The notes under the pieces are model-generated. The model ran no database searches. It saw nothing but the letters and a program-made list of their open reading frames with translations, and had not been told where the DNA came from. Positions 52,590 through 61,594 of a stretch of 64,000 bases of DNA are shown here, in pieces. Made by a program: the position numbers and the translations under genes. Location of the stretch: NCBI GenBank assembly GCA_964427875.1, contig CAYRVX010000002.1, forward strand, positions 1 to 64,000, given 5' to 3'. The stretch comes from CAYRVX01 sp964427875 (GTDB lineage: Bacteria; Planctomycetota; Phycisphaerae; SM23-33). Within the stretch, counting starts at the first letter, position 1; the number at the start of each line of letters is the position of its first letter.

Positions 52590-55121
52590 TCAGTACAGGA
52601 CCGTGGCGACGAAGTAGAACCGGTGATCGCCGGCCTGCACGGTCTGGCTCGACGAGTCCATATCCCGACAGGGAATGCCCCAATCACACCGAACGTTGAT
52701 GTGACGCGTGAACTGGATCTCCACGCCCATCCCTGCCCCGATGAGGGTGTAGTCCTTCTCGTAGTCCAGCCGATCGACGTTGCTCGCCCGGCCGATGTCG
52801 AAGAACGTCCGGACGATCAGGTCCCAGTCCGGGCGGCCGTATACCGTCTGAGGCGCCCAGCGGAACGGCGTGCCGACCAGCGGCAACGGGGTCGTGGTCG
52901 GATCGTCCTGGATCTTGAACAACCGCGGCACGTGCAGGCGATACTCCGCCGTCCCTATCACCGCCGTGTCCCCCGCGATCGTCGACTCGGGATAACCCCG
53001 AACCGTGAAGAACCCGCCGATTACCCGCTCGCCCTGCGGGATCATCCGGTATCCGTTCATCGCGTACTGGCCGCGGAACTGGAAGGCCAGCTCGTGCGCC
53101 AGCGTGGACGTCTCGGGACTGGAGGCGTCCGCCCAGGCCTTGCGGTTCAGCAGCGGCTCGAGGAAGAACGAGTGGAGGATATCCCAGCTCAGCAGCACCC
53201 AGTCGCCGTCGGGCAGCGCCCGCCCGAGGCGCTCGTAGTCCTGCTCATCGCTCTTGGCGATCCCGGGGCAGTTGAACTCCACCGTCACCGACCCCACGGT
53301 GCTGGCCAGGTCGGTGATCCGCTCGACGCGGAGCCCAACGTGCGGCATGAACAGGTCGCCGTCCCCCACGCCCTCCTGGCCGGGCAGGGACTCGTTGTCC
53401 ACGTGGACCCGCCACCAGGTGGCCCCGCCGACGAGGTCAAGGAACGTCTGCCCTTTCTGGAACACGTTGGCGATCATCTCGCCGCCGATGCGCCACTCGT
53501 AGCCCGTATAGTTCTGGCCGAACGTGCCGCTGCCTTTCACCGTGGCCTCGAACCGCGCCCACGAGCCGAACAGGCGCCACCGGAGACGGTCCATTCCGAA
53601 GAACGGTGCCTCGTAGGAGCCGCTGGCCGACTGGGCCTCCGGCTCGTCGAAGCCGCTGGTCGTGTACTCCCCGGTGGCGATGTCGTCGTTGCCGGTAAAC
53701 TGGTTGTGGATGAAGCCGAAACGGTGCCTCCACTTGCTTGTGGCCTCGGTGCCGGTGTTGGAGGTCTGGGCGTACGCCAGCCACGGCTTGTTCTCCGAGA
53801 CGAGGTAGTCCAGCGCGACCTCGCCCGACTTCTCGCCGGAGGTGACGGCCACGTCCACCCGCCTGCCCGGATGGCGACTCAGCAAGAACAGGTAATCGTC
53901 GAGTCGGGTCTTGTTCAGCAGGTCCTTCTTCTTCAAGGGGGACCTCTGGCGAATGCGGGCGTGCGCGGGGTTGTCGATCCTCTCGGCGGTCGGGATCCGC
54001 TCGCCCGCCCCCAGGGTACGGACACGCGAGACCACTGCCGACCAGACGACCAGACGAAGGACCGTGTTCGGCGCCTTGCGCTTGTCCGGGCCTCCCTTGG
54101 CGTCCAGATCCTCCTCGTGGGGCGCAACGAAGATGCCCACGACGCCTTTGCGGTTGAACGCCGCGACAATCCGTTCGTCGATCCGCTTGATCGCGCTGGC
54201 AAAGAACGTGCTCGCCTTGGGGCCCTTGAAATCGGCCAGCCGAATCGTCACCGAGCGAACGCCCCGCCGCGGGGCTACATACCCTTTCGCCGTCTTGCCG
54301 AGCAGGATCGGGACGCGCATGAACTGCCGGATCGGCGGATGGTCCGAGTGCTTCCGCCCGTACGAGAGCTCGAACTTGCTGACCTTGTAGGCGGTCCCGT
54401 CGTCGAGAGGTTTGTCCGCCTTGGGCGCGGCAGCCGGAGGTTTGGCGGGCTTGGGCGCGGCAGCCGCAAGCTTGGCGGCCTCGGCCTTGGCGGCGGTCTT
54501 GGCGCCACCAACGGCAGGCTCGGCCACCTCAAACGCGGTCCCAAGCGTACGGACCGGCGGGGCCGCCGCCGAGACCACCAGACGAAGGACGGTGTTCGAC
54601 GCCCGGCGCCTGTCCTCGCCGGTGGCGCCGGCCAGATCGGCCTCGTGCGGCGCGACGAGGATGCCCACGACGCCTTTGCGGTTGAACGCCGCGACAATCC
54701 GTTCGTTGATCCGCTTGATCGCGCTGGCAAAGAACGTGTGGGCCTTGGGGCCGCTGAAATCCGCCAGGCGAACCGTCACCGGCGGTGCGCCCAACCGGGG
54801 AACGACATACCCCTTGGCCGTCTTGCCCAGCACGATCGGAATGTGATGGAACTGCTCGATCGGCGGATGGTCCGCATGCTCGCGCGCGTAAGAGAGTTCG
54901 AACTTGCTGACCTGGTAGCTGGCCCCGTCATTGCCGGCCGCCGCTTTGGCAGGCTTGGCCTTATGAGGCGCGGCGGTGGGCGGCTCGGCGCCCTGTGCCG
55001 CCATGGTGGTTGGAGCAGCAAGAACCAGAGCGATCAGAGAGCCCATGGTGATCGCGGCTCTCCACCTGCGGGCTGGCTGGATGTCCAACACCTGCGGCGT
55101 TCGCTTGGAATCGGCATTCAT
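52590..55121 (-). CDS. TpsB outer-membrane transporter (ShlB/FhaC family) with duplicated N-terminal module
   Basis: An 843-residue transporter for the TpsA exoprotein. A signal peptide with a long N-region (hydrophobic part LIALVLAAPTTMAAQG) is followed by two near-copies of a POTRA-like module (about 69-191 and 245-367: VSKFELSYAREHADHPP / VSKFELSYGRKHSDHPP, FNRKGVVGILVAPHE / FNRKGVVGIFVAPHE) joined by an Ala/Lys/Pro-rich linker. The C-terminal half is a 16-stranded-type barrel with the family VRGY motif (FTVRGYPEST) and ends in an aromatic strand, FYFVATVLY. The ATG at 55121 is preferred to one at 55184 because the latter has no proper ribosome binding spacing. It is 86 bases upstream of tpsA. 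Confidence 0.88.
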   Translation of the reverse strand: MNADSKRTPQVLDIQPARRWRAAITMGSLIALVLAAPTTMAAQGAEPPTAAPHKAKPAKAAAGNDGASYQVSKFELSYAREHADHPPIEQFHHIPIVLGKTAKGYVVPRLGAPPVTVRLADFSGPKAHTFFASAIKRINERIVAAFNRKGVVGILVAPHEADLAGATGEDRRRASNTVLRLVVSAAAPPVRTLGTAFEVAEPAVGGAKTAAKAEAAKLAAAAPKPAKPPAAAPKADKPLDDGTAYKVSKFELSYGRKHSDHPPIRQFMRVPILLGKTAKGYVAPRRGVRSVTIRLADFKGPKASTFFASAIKRIDERIVAAFNRKGVVGIFVAPHEEDLDAKGGPDKRKAPNTVLRLVVWSAVVSRVRTLGAGERIPTAERIDNPAHARIRQRSPLKKKDLLNKTRLDDYLFLLSRHPGRRVDVAVTSGEKSGEVALDYLVSENKPWLAYAQTSNTGTEATSKWRHRFGFIHNQFTGNDDIATGEYTTSGFDEPEAQSASGSYEAPFFGMDRLRWRLFGSWARFEATVKGSGTFGQNYTGYEWRIGGEMIANVFQKGQTFLDLVGGATWWRVHVDNESLPGQEGVGDGDLFMPHVGLRVERITDLASTVGSVTVEFNCPGIAKSDEQDYERLGRALPDGDWVLLSWDILHSFFLEPLLNRKAWADASSPETSTLAHELAFQFRGQYAMNGYRMIPQGERVIGGFFTVRGYPESTIAGDTAVIGTAEYRLHVPRLFKIQDDPTTTPLPLVGTPFRWAPQTVYGRPDWDLIVRTFFDIGRASNVDRLDYEKDYTLIGAGMGVEIQFTRHINVRCDWGIPCRDMDSSSQTVQAGDHRFYFVATVLY
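54021..54389 (-). repeat. Second copy of the duplicated POTRA-like module in tpsB
   Basis: This stretch encodes the C-terminal copy of the module; its partner is 54549-54917, offset 528 bases. Blocks of around 80 bases are almost identical, for example the codons for ERIVAAFNRKGVVG, which points to a recent duplication. Confidence 0.85.
54549..54917 (-). repeat. First copy of the duplicated POTRA-like module in tpsB
   Basis: N-terminal copy of the 123-codon module (partner 54021-54389). Between the two copies lies an Ala/Lys/Pro-rich linker that itself contains short repeated KPPAAAPK-like runs. Confidence 0.85.
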
Positions 55122-55479
55122 GCTATGGGTTCTCCGTACCTTGTAGAGGCCCTGTGCGACTTTCTCCAAAGTCTCGTTTCCCATGCCTTGCAGCGCAGCC
55201 CGGATGAAGATAGAGCACTACCGCACGCGGAGCCACGCTCCTCTGCTGGCCACGAACGTAAATCATTCACCGACAAAGTCAAACACTTTTTCCGAGGAAA
55301 ACGACTGCCGACGTGCGGGCGGGGTCGCCGACCCATAAGCCGCGACAGATACGCGAGCTAGCTCCAAGGGGCGGGCTTGGGCCCTCGGGCTCACCGCCGC
55401 CTGGCCGACCCGCGTGCTCCCCAGCGGCGTCCTGCCCCAGCCGCGCGGCGACTGCGACCGTCGGCGCAGAGGCTCGCGC
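55122..55479. other. 358-base leader region of the TPS operon
   Basis: No gene is seen. An AT-richer core (55250-55300) holds TTGACT (minus strand, 55277-55282) without a convincing -10 at the right distance, and TAAATCATTC (55259-55268), the reverse complement of a 10-base word also found upstream of tssB. The first 63 bases could be coding if translation starts at 55184. Confidence 0.55.
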
Positions 55480-57282
55480 TCACCCGCCGGTCCGTGCCGG
55501 CCGCCACGGCCCCGCCATCTTGCCGAGCACGATATTGCCGTCCCGGATCGACACCGTCTGCTCGCCGACGACGATCTTCCGGCCATCGCTTTTCGGGGCG
55601 GGTTCCTCGCCCGTGGTCAGGAACAGGAAGGCGAATCTCGTTCCGCCGGCGGAGACGCTCCTGGCGTCCGGGGCTCCGGGCCCGGTCATCACCAGCATCC
55701 CATCGGTGCCGGACGCCTTCGAGAAGTCCACCGCCAGGCAGGTGCCGTCGGAGCCGGTCAGGACGCCCGAGCCGTCCGCGGCGGGCTTGAAACACGTGAT
55801 GCTGTTCGCCTTCAGGCGGCCCCACTTCATCTTCCTGCCCAGGGCCCAGACTTCGACGTCGCCGCGCGTATTGGCCTTGTGGTTGCCTCGCGTGTTTCGG
55901 GTCTGGACCGAGACCAGAATGTCGTTCTCATCCTTCCAGCGGTTGCGGAACGCATAGAAGCCGAACTTCTCGTCTCCGACGGCCGGGGGAACCGAGTCCA
56001 TGGGGTCGCCCTCCTTCATGCCGAACGGCCAGTTGACGAGGGCCAGGACCGCGCGATGGGGGTACTCGCTGGCGGTCTCGCAGGGCGCGCCGGCCTCCAC
56101 GTCCTGCCGGCGCGAAGCGCGGTTGTAGAGCCAGAGCAGCGCCCTCTTCTCGGGACCGGTCACGATGCCGAAGCCTTCGCAGAACGTGCCGGTCCCGCTC
56201 ATGCCCTGGCGGCTCCACACGTTGTGCGGGTAGGCGCCGCGCTTGGGGAAGTCGGGTCTCCCGCCGCGGGGGACCGTCAGCAGGACGAACTTCAGGACCG
56301 TCCATCGAACATTGGGGCGCGGCGTGGCGAAGTCCTGCCCTCCAGCCACGCGCCAGGCCTGAATCGCCGGCAGGTAGGCGATGTGCGACGCCATCACGCC
56401 CGTGCCGTCGCCCTCGGCGAACCAGCCGTGATCGCCGAAGCCCTCGGTCACGTTGCGGACCATGGCCCTGCGGCTTTCCTTCAGCAGCGGGGCGATCTTC
56501 TTCGCATCGACGCCCGGGTCGTTCTGGATGGCCAGGACCGCCAGCGCCCCTCCGCCGACCTGCATGCCCCAGTGGTTGCTGGCGGGTCTGTGCCGGCTGC
56601 CCCGCACGAGCTCCGCCAGGCTCATGTTCCGTCCTTCGTTGTAGTCCTGGATGGCGAGGGCGACTTTCCTGCGGAAGCCGTCATCCCAGCCGTCGTAGCA
56701 CAGGTCGTAGCCCGCCGCCGTCCACCCAAGCGACGGCCCGGCGCGCAACGCGCCGTAGGGGTAGCGGAAGGAGTATCGGTTATCCCGGTCGCGATACTCA
56801 TCGAAGGCCTTCTGCATGCACTGGCGCCCGAGATCGGCGTACTTCCTGTCACCGGTGAGCTGGTAGAGCAGCCCGAATCCGGCCGCGTGAGAGATGGTGT
56901 ACATTCCGGCCGGGGCGTTGGCGGTGGCGCCGGAACCGTCTCGGGACTGCTTGCCCCGGTTGGGATTGTACTTCGTCGGCATGGATTCGCCGTCGCCGCC
57001 GTTCAGCAGGAGGCGCAGGCGCCGGACGATCGCCTTGCCCTCCGGCGTCTCGGCCCGCTGGCGCAGCCGGGGCAGATCGCCGCGGCGGAAGAACAGCCGC
57101 GGGTGCTCGCCGGCCTCGGGCGGCACGAAGCCCTTCACCGGCACCGGCCATGCGCCGCCGCCATCACCCTCGGCGGCGAGAAGCCTCGCCGGCCAGGCCG
57201 CCGCGCACAGGCAAACGGCAGCGGCCGCGAAGACCCCCACCAGCAGGGCGCCACCCGAACGGTTCTCCATGACGGTAAGCAT
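55480..57282 (-). CDS. Exported heparinase II/III-like or related polysaccharide lyase-type protein
   Basis: A 600-residue protein. A signal peptide (hydrophobic GALLVGVFAAAAVCLCAAA) precedes an alpha/alpha-toroid-like region with HPRLFFRRGDLPRL, NHWGMQVGGGALAVLA, FAEGDGTGVMASHIAYLPAI and PHNVWSRQGMSGTGTFCEGF, then a beta-rich C-terminal half. This order (toroid then beta-sandwich) fits heparinase II/III and related uronic-acid lyases, with Asn-His and Tyr/His residues available for catalysis, but exact family and substrate are unsure. The ATG at 57282 follows AAGGAGA by 7 bases. It is last in a minus-strand run of four exported proteins. Confidence 0.6.
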   Translation of the reverse strand: MLTVMENRSGGALLVGVFAAAAVCLCAAAWPARLLAAEGDGGGAWPVPVKGFVPPEAGEHPRLFFRRGDLPRLRQRAETPEGKAIVRRLRLLLNGGDGESMPTKYNPNRGKQSRDGSGATANAPAGMYTISHAAGFGLLYQLTGDRKYADLGRQCMQKAFDEYRDRDNRYSFRYPYGALRAGPSLGWTAAGYDLCYDGWDDGFRRKVALAIQDYNEGRNMSLAELVRGSRHRPASNHWGMQVGGGALAVLAIQNDPGVDAKKIAPLLKESRRAMVRNVTEGFGDHGWFAEGDGTGVMASHIAYLPAIQAWRVAGGQDFATPRPNVRWTVLKFVLLTVPRGGRPDFPKRGAYPHNVWSRQGMSGTGTFCEGFGIVTGPEKRALLWLYNRASRRQDVEAGAPCETASEYPHRAVLALVNWPFGMKEGDPMDSVPPAVGDEKFGFYAFRNRWKDENDILVSVQTRNTRGNHKANTRGDVEVWALGRKMKWGRLKANSITCFKPAADGSGVLTGSDGTCLAVDFSKASGTDGMLVMTGPGAPDARSVSAGGTRFAFLFLTTGEEPAPKSDGRKIVVGEQTVSIRDGNIVLGKMAGPWRPARTGG

Positions 57283-57459
57283 GGTTCGATCTCCTTGGCG
57301 AGCACTTGGCGGCGGCCGATCCGAAGTCACAACGCGCCGCGCCAGCCAACCCACACTACCGGCTGGGAGGCAGCCCATCAAGCGACACGAAGTCGCCCGT
57401 ACCGCGCGCGGCCCGCCCAGGGGCACGAGGGCATGGATAAGGGGGGCTTGTCGAAGTCC

Positions 57460-57531
57460 GGAAGGTGGTACGACCCGCCGCTGAAGCTCACCGGCGGCGC
57501 GATCACCGTCCCGACGGGTCCCGGGCTCGGC
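57460..57531 (+). pseudogene. Possible C-terminal remnant of an enolase-superfamily enzyme
   Basis: In the 279-base gap between the lyase-like and FAD genes the plus strand reads RWYDPPLKLTGGAITVPTGP and continues GLG, which resembles the C-terminal end of mandelate racemase/muconate lactonising-type enzymes (dG.i.vP.gPGLG). Nothing upstream in the frame continues the family, so it would be a fragment. Chance similarity cannot be excluded. Confidence 0.25.
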
Positions 57532-57561
57532 CGGCCGGCCGGCAGCGCATCGGGCCGGCGG

Positions 57562-58974
57562 TCATCCCCTGTTCTTCAGGTCCTGCTGGTCTTCGCCGCC
57601 GCGGGCGAGGTCCACGCCGTCGGCGCGGAGGGCATCCTGTAGCACGGGGACCTTCAGCTCGCGGGGCAGGCGGCGGTCCTTCGCGGCCAGGGCCGCCGCG
57701 AGACCCGCGGCGTGGCCGGTCGCCACGCAGTTGCCCATGCTCTTTCCGGCCGAGGCGGCCACGTGCGTCGCCGAGATGCACCGCCCGGCCGTCAGCAGCC
57801 CGTCGAGCTTCTCCGGCAGGATCGCGCGGTAGGGCACGTCGTGGACCTTCATCCTGCTCATGCGGACGAAGCCGATGTCGAGGAACCCGCTTCGCCAGGC
57901 GATCACGTCGTCGAACTTCCGCCCGGTGACGGCGTCCTTTTCGGTCAGGACGTAGAGGCCCTTGACGCGGCGCGTCTCGCGGACGCCGATCCGCGTGCCC
58001 GTGCCGATCAGCTCGGCGTCCTTCAGCGCCTCGCCGCCGAACTCGCGCATGGCCAGCACCATCTGAAGCACCTGCCTGCGGCTGAGGCACTCGGCCTTCG
58101 ACCGCTCGAACGGGTCGGTCGCGTCGAACTGCCCCAGGTCCCTCGTGCCGGCGTGATTGATGTAGTAGCTGTGGCTGCTGGCCAGCCGGCCGAGGCCCCA
58201 GCCCTTGGGGATCAGCGGGTACTTCTTGCGAGCCTTGCGGGCGACGCCGCGCATGTTCACCTTGCGGAGCTTCTCGGCGTCCACGTTCGTGACGTTCAGG
58301 CACAGCGTGATGGGCGAGAGGCTGCCGAGCTCCTTCATCGTCTCGGCGCCGGCGAAGCAGGCGACGTCGGCGTCGCCCGTGCAGTCCACGACGGCCTTGG
58401 CCGTCACGGTCGCCAGGCCCTGCTTCGTCGAGACCACCACGCCGGTGATGCGGCCGCCCTTGACGACGGCGTCCACCGCCTGCGTGTGGACGAGGTACTC
58501 GCAGCCGGCGGCGTCCAGGGCGTCCAGCACGGCGACCTTCAGATAGTCCACGTTGCACCACAGTTGGTGCGTGCCGATCCGGACGGCCATCTCGCCCAGC
58601 GCCCGGAGCTTCTCGATCACCAGCTCGTGCACCTTGGACCGCGGTCGCCCGCCCGGGCGCATCTGGTTGATGGGCATGCCGAGGCACCACGCCGCCACGC
58701 CGCCGAAGAAGGCCTGGTCCTCCACGAGCAGCGTCTTTGCCCCTGCCCCGGCCGCCCCCAGCGCCGCGCCGATCCCCGCCGGTCCGCCCCCGACGACCAG
58801 CACGTCCACCTTCATCCCGTGCAGGCGCCCGCGGCGAGAAGGCCGGGCGCCCGGCTCCGGGGAGCCGCCTTCCGCCCCCGAACCCGGTTTCGAGGCGGTC
58901 GCTGCCGACAGCGACGCCGCCGCCCCGGCGGCCTTCCTGAGAAAGGCCCGCCGACCTTCATCGTGTCCCGTCAT
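57562..58974 (-). CDS. Tat-exported FAD-dependent oxidoreductase
   Basis: A 470-residue flavoprotein with a twin-arginine leader (GRRAFLRKAAGAA, residues 7-19), a Ser/Gly/Pro-rich spacer, and an FAD-binding Rossmann fold starting VDVLVVGGGPAGIGAALGAA (about 56-75). The second dinucleotide-associated block AKAVVDCTGDADVACFAG and the C-terminal GRCISATHVAASAGKSMGNC match the FAD-dependent oxidoreductase family common in planctomycete sugar-degradation loci. The substrate is unknown. It lies 114 bases after the propeller gene in the same direction. Confidence 0.8.
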   Translation of the reverse strand: MTGHDEGRRAFLRKAAGAAASLSAATASKPGSGAEGGSPEPGARPSRRGRLHGMKVDVLVVGGGPAGIGAALGAAGAGAKTLLVEDQAFFGGVAAWCLGMPINQMRPGGRPRSKVHELVIEKLRALGEMAVRIGTHQLWCNVDYLKVAVLDALDAAGCEYLVHTQAVDAVVKGGRITGVVVSTKQGLATVTAKAVVDCTGDADVACFAGAETMKELGSLSPITLCLNVTNVDAEKLRKVNMRGVARKARKKYPLIPKGWGLGRLASSHSYYINHAGTRDLGQFDATDPFERSKAECLSRRQVLQMVLAMREFGGEALKDAELIGTGTRIGVRETRRVKGLYVLTEKDAVTGRKFDDVIAWRSGFLDIGFVRMSRMKVHDVPYRAILPEKLDGLLTAGRCISATHVAASAGKSMGNCVATGHAAGLAAALAAKDRRLPRELKVPVLQDALRADGVDLARGGEDQQDLKNRG

Positions 58975-59088
58975 TGCGAGATGCTCCCTGAGTGGTGACT
59001 CGCTCGGCGGCCATTGCCGTCATCTCCAGCGCCGCCAGAACGCAGGCGGTCAGCGGCCGGCGCGGGAGGCTGCCGCCCGGTCGCACGG

Positions 59089-60546
59089 CTAGAGGCCCCC
59101 CAGGTTGACCACGTTGTAGCCGCTGGCCGAGAGCCTCTGATTGGCCTCATAGAACGGATGCTCGTACCGCCGCCGGGCCGCGGCGTTGTCCCTGGCGTTG
59201 CGGTCCGCCCATACTCGCAGAACGCCGTCCTTGTCGTACGTGAGGACCTGCTCGCCGGGGTGGTCCATGAACTTCGAGGCCATCGCCGCCGAGCCGCGGA
59301 CCTGCCCGACGACCCTGCCCGTGCGGTCGAGGACCTTGCCGTCTCCCTGTCCGAGCCCGCGCACCAGCTCGTGGACGCCGTCGCCGTTGAGGTCCACCGG
59401 CAGTGTGCCGAAGACGCTGTACTCCAGCGGGTGCTTCCTGCCGGTAAGCGCCTCGTAGGTGAACTCCTCGACGCCCTTGCGGAAGAACCCTTTCGGCCCG
59501 GCCGACTTGCCCCCGATTCGAATCGCCATGGCGACGTGCTCGCCGTTGGCCCCGATCCGTGCGGCCCAGCCCATGTCCATGTGCCCGCGGTCGAGGTCAC
59601 CCCAGACGCGCCGGCCGGCATCGTCGAACAGCGCCACGCGCGGCGAGACGCCGCCGCTCTCGCGGCACGTGTAGATGAACCAGCGATTCTTCGCGCGGTC
59701 GAGGACGGGCTGGATGACGTCGGAGTGGCCCCGATACGTGTTCCGGTCGCCGCAGAACAGCTCCTTGCCGGCGTCCAGCTCGATGCAGCGCTCGCCCCAG
59801 AGCACCTCGTCGACGCCGTCGTGGTTGATGTCCACGACGGGGCACATGTGGCTGCCTCGAGCGCCCGGCGTGCCGCGGGCGATCTTGTGCTCCCAGCGAA
59901 GGGACATGTCGGCGTTCCAGCCCTGGAGCTTCATCGGGCCGTAGGTGCCCTGGGCCGTCACGAGGACGGCCTTGCCCTTCGCGCGCCCGCCGAGGATGAA
60001 GTTCCGAAACGTGTGGCTGGGGCTCTGGTTCCTGTCGGGGCTCGGCCAGCGCCACCGCCCGGTCGTCTTGCCGGTGGCCGCGTCGAGCCGCTCGAGGTGC
60101 TCACCCCGCAGGCTCAACGGGTGCTCGGCGTCGACGTTGTTGACGAACCAGATCTCGTCGGCCCCGTCGCCGTCCAGGTCGAAGGGAAACACCGGGCAGA
60201 ACCAGATCCCCGGCACGACGCCCGGGCCGAGGTCGCGCCTCCACAGGACCTTGCCCTGCTGGCTGAAGAGCATGAGCTTCAGCGTGTGCCTGGGGAAGAA
60301 GAACATCTCGACGTAGGGGTCCACCTCCGCATCCTCGCAGTACACCGCGAGGATGGCGCGGGGGCGATCCTTCCCGGTCCTGACCGGGACGGCCCGAAGC
60401 TGCTTGACGGGATGGCCCAGGGGCACCTCGAGCACGACGGCAAGGTCGACGGCGCGCGTCGTGGCCGGCGGCTGGGCCGGAACGTCCTGGCTGGCAAACA
60501 AGAGCATCACGGTCGTCCAGGCGAACCACGCACCGGCTGTCTTCAT
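59089..60546 (-). CDS. Exported FG-GAP/VCBS-type propeller protein, resembling rhamnogalacturonan-lyase propellers
   Basis: A 485-residue secreted protein (signal about 1-24, WFAWTTVMLLFASQDVPAQP). It contains repeated calcium-binding-like blades: DLDGDGADEIWF, DINHDGVDEVLWGERCIELD, DLNGDGVHELVRG. The middle blade followed by a His/Asp-rich stretch (NTYRGHSDVIQP) resembles PL11 rhamnogalacturonan lyases, but I cannot verify catalytic residues. It is 55 bases after the oxidoreductase-like gene at 60602-61594, so probably co-transcribed. Confidence 0.65.
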   Translation of the reverse strand: MKTAGAWFAWTTVMLLFASQDVPAQPPATTRAVDLAVVLEVPLGHPVKQLRAVPVRTGKDRPRAILAVYCEDAEVDPYVEMFFFPRHTLKLMLFSQQGKVLWRRDLGPGVVPGIWFCPVFPFDLDGDGADEIWFVNNVDAEHPLSLRGEHLERLDAATGKTTGRWRWPSPDRNQSPSHTFRNFILGGRAKGKAVLVTAQGTYGPMKLQGWNADMSLRWEHKIARGTPGARGSHMCPVVDINHDGVDEVLWGERCIELDAGKELFCGDRNTYRGHSDVIQPVLDRAKNRWFIYTCRESGGVSPRVALFDDAGRRVWGDLDRGHMDMGWAARIGANGEHVAMAIRIGGKSAGPKGFFRKGVEEFTYEALTGRKHPLEYSVFGTLPVDLNGDGVHELVRGLGQGDGKVLDRTGRVVGQVRGSAAMASKFMDHPGEQVLTYDKDGVLRVWADRNARDNAAARRRYEHPFYEANQRLSASGYNVVNLGGL

Positions 60547-60601
60547 TCGGCATTCTCCCGGCGGGCCGTCCGCCGCCCGACGAGGCCGGCGCCGAGGCCC
60601 G

Positions 60602-61594
60602 CTACGCCCGCCAGGGGCGCGAGCGCTTGACCTTGGCCAGGACCTGCCTGGCGAGGCCGACGTCCTCGGCGATCTGGAAGTCGAACATGCCGGCCAAGGC
60701 GAAGTCCGCGCCGCTGTCGAAGACGTAGCGGAAGGCCTTCTGCGGGCGGATCGCGCCGGCGGCCAGCACCTTGAAGGCCATCCACGGCTTGGCGAGCCTG
60801 GCCATGCACTCGATGGTCCCCTCGGGGTCGGCGCACCAGTTGTTGTCGCGCTGCTTGCCGTCCGGCCGGCGGGCGGACCAATAGTCCTGCGAGTGCAGCG
60901 TCTTGACGTAGAAGTCGGCCTTGACGCCCGCCTTCTCGCAGGCCTTGATCACGGCCAGGTCGTGCGCGCCGACGCCGGAGGGCAGGCCCCGGGCCTGGCC
61001 GTACTGCACGGCCTTGTCGAGCAGCTCGACCTTGCCCTGTCGGACGATGCCGTCGGCCGCGCCGCCCTGGACCTGCACGAGCTCCACGCCCAGCTCGACC
61101 GCCGCGCGGATGCACGGGCCGAAGTCCCCCTGCTCGTCCGGGAAGATCTGCGCCATCCAGTGCATCTTCCCGCCGCGCTCCTTGTGGTAGCGGTGGATGA
61201 GCTTGCCGGCGTTGGGGTGCGTGTTGATGCAGTTGACGCCGTGCTCCTCGGCGATCTGGAGCGTCTCGAGGACCTTCTCGTCCGTGTGGTAGGCCTTCAG
61301 GAGCTTCGAGACGTACATCAGGTCGCGGGCGTGCGCCCAGCCGCCGATCAGGTTGCCGCCGAGGATGATGCGGCTGATCTCCAGGTCGCCGATCTTGCCG
61401 GTGGGCAGCGTGTTCTTCGAGCCGGGCTTGACCTTCCCGCCCGCCTTGCTCGCCGCGGCGCCGGCCGACTTGCCGCCGCCCTTCGGCGCCCGGGCAAGCA
61501 GCGTCTGCTCCTCCAGGCTCCCCGCCAGCGATGCGGCCCCCGTTGCGGCGATGGCCCCCTTCACGAAGCTGCGACGCGTCTGCCTGCACGACAT
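60602..61594 (-). CDS. Tat-exported aldo/keto reductase-like TIM-barrel protein
   Basis: A 330-residue protein with a twin-arginine leader (CRQTRRSFVKGAIAATGAA). The mature part starts like aldo/keto reductases (LEISRIILGGNLIGGWAH) and continues as an alternating alpha/beta barrel. The usual Asp-Tyr-Lys-His tetrad is not obvious: where the family has a Tyr in a D...Y pair, this protein has HTDEKVLETL and EEHGVNCINTHPNAG, so it may be a non-canonical member or another barrel enzyme. AGAGGA lies 7 bases before the ATG at 61594, chosen over an upstream start at 61663. It is first of the four-gene exported set. Confidence 0.65.
   Translation of the reverse strand: MSCRQTRRSFVKGAIAATGAASLAGSLEEQTLLARAPKGGGKSAGAAASKAGGKVKPGSKNTLPTGKIGDLEISRIILGGNLIGGWAHARDLMYVSKLLKAYHTDEKVLETLQIAEEHGVNCINTHPNAGKLIHRYHKERGGKMHWMAQIFPDEQGDFGPCIRAAVELGVELVQVQGGAADGIVRQGKVELLDKAVQYGQARGLPSGVGAHDLAVIKACEKAGVKADFYVKTLHSQDYWSARRPDGKQRDNNWCADPEGTIECMARLAKPWMAFKVLAAGAIRPQKAFRYVFDSGADFALAGMFDFQIAEDVGLARQVLAKVKRSRPWRA

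Noticed and set aside
55254..55282. Promoter of tpsB with -35 TTGACT
   Set aside because: No acceptable -10 box lies 15-19 bases downstream (ACGTTC or TTACGT only).
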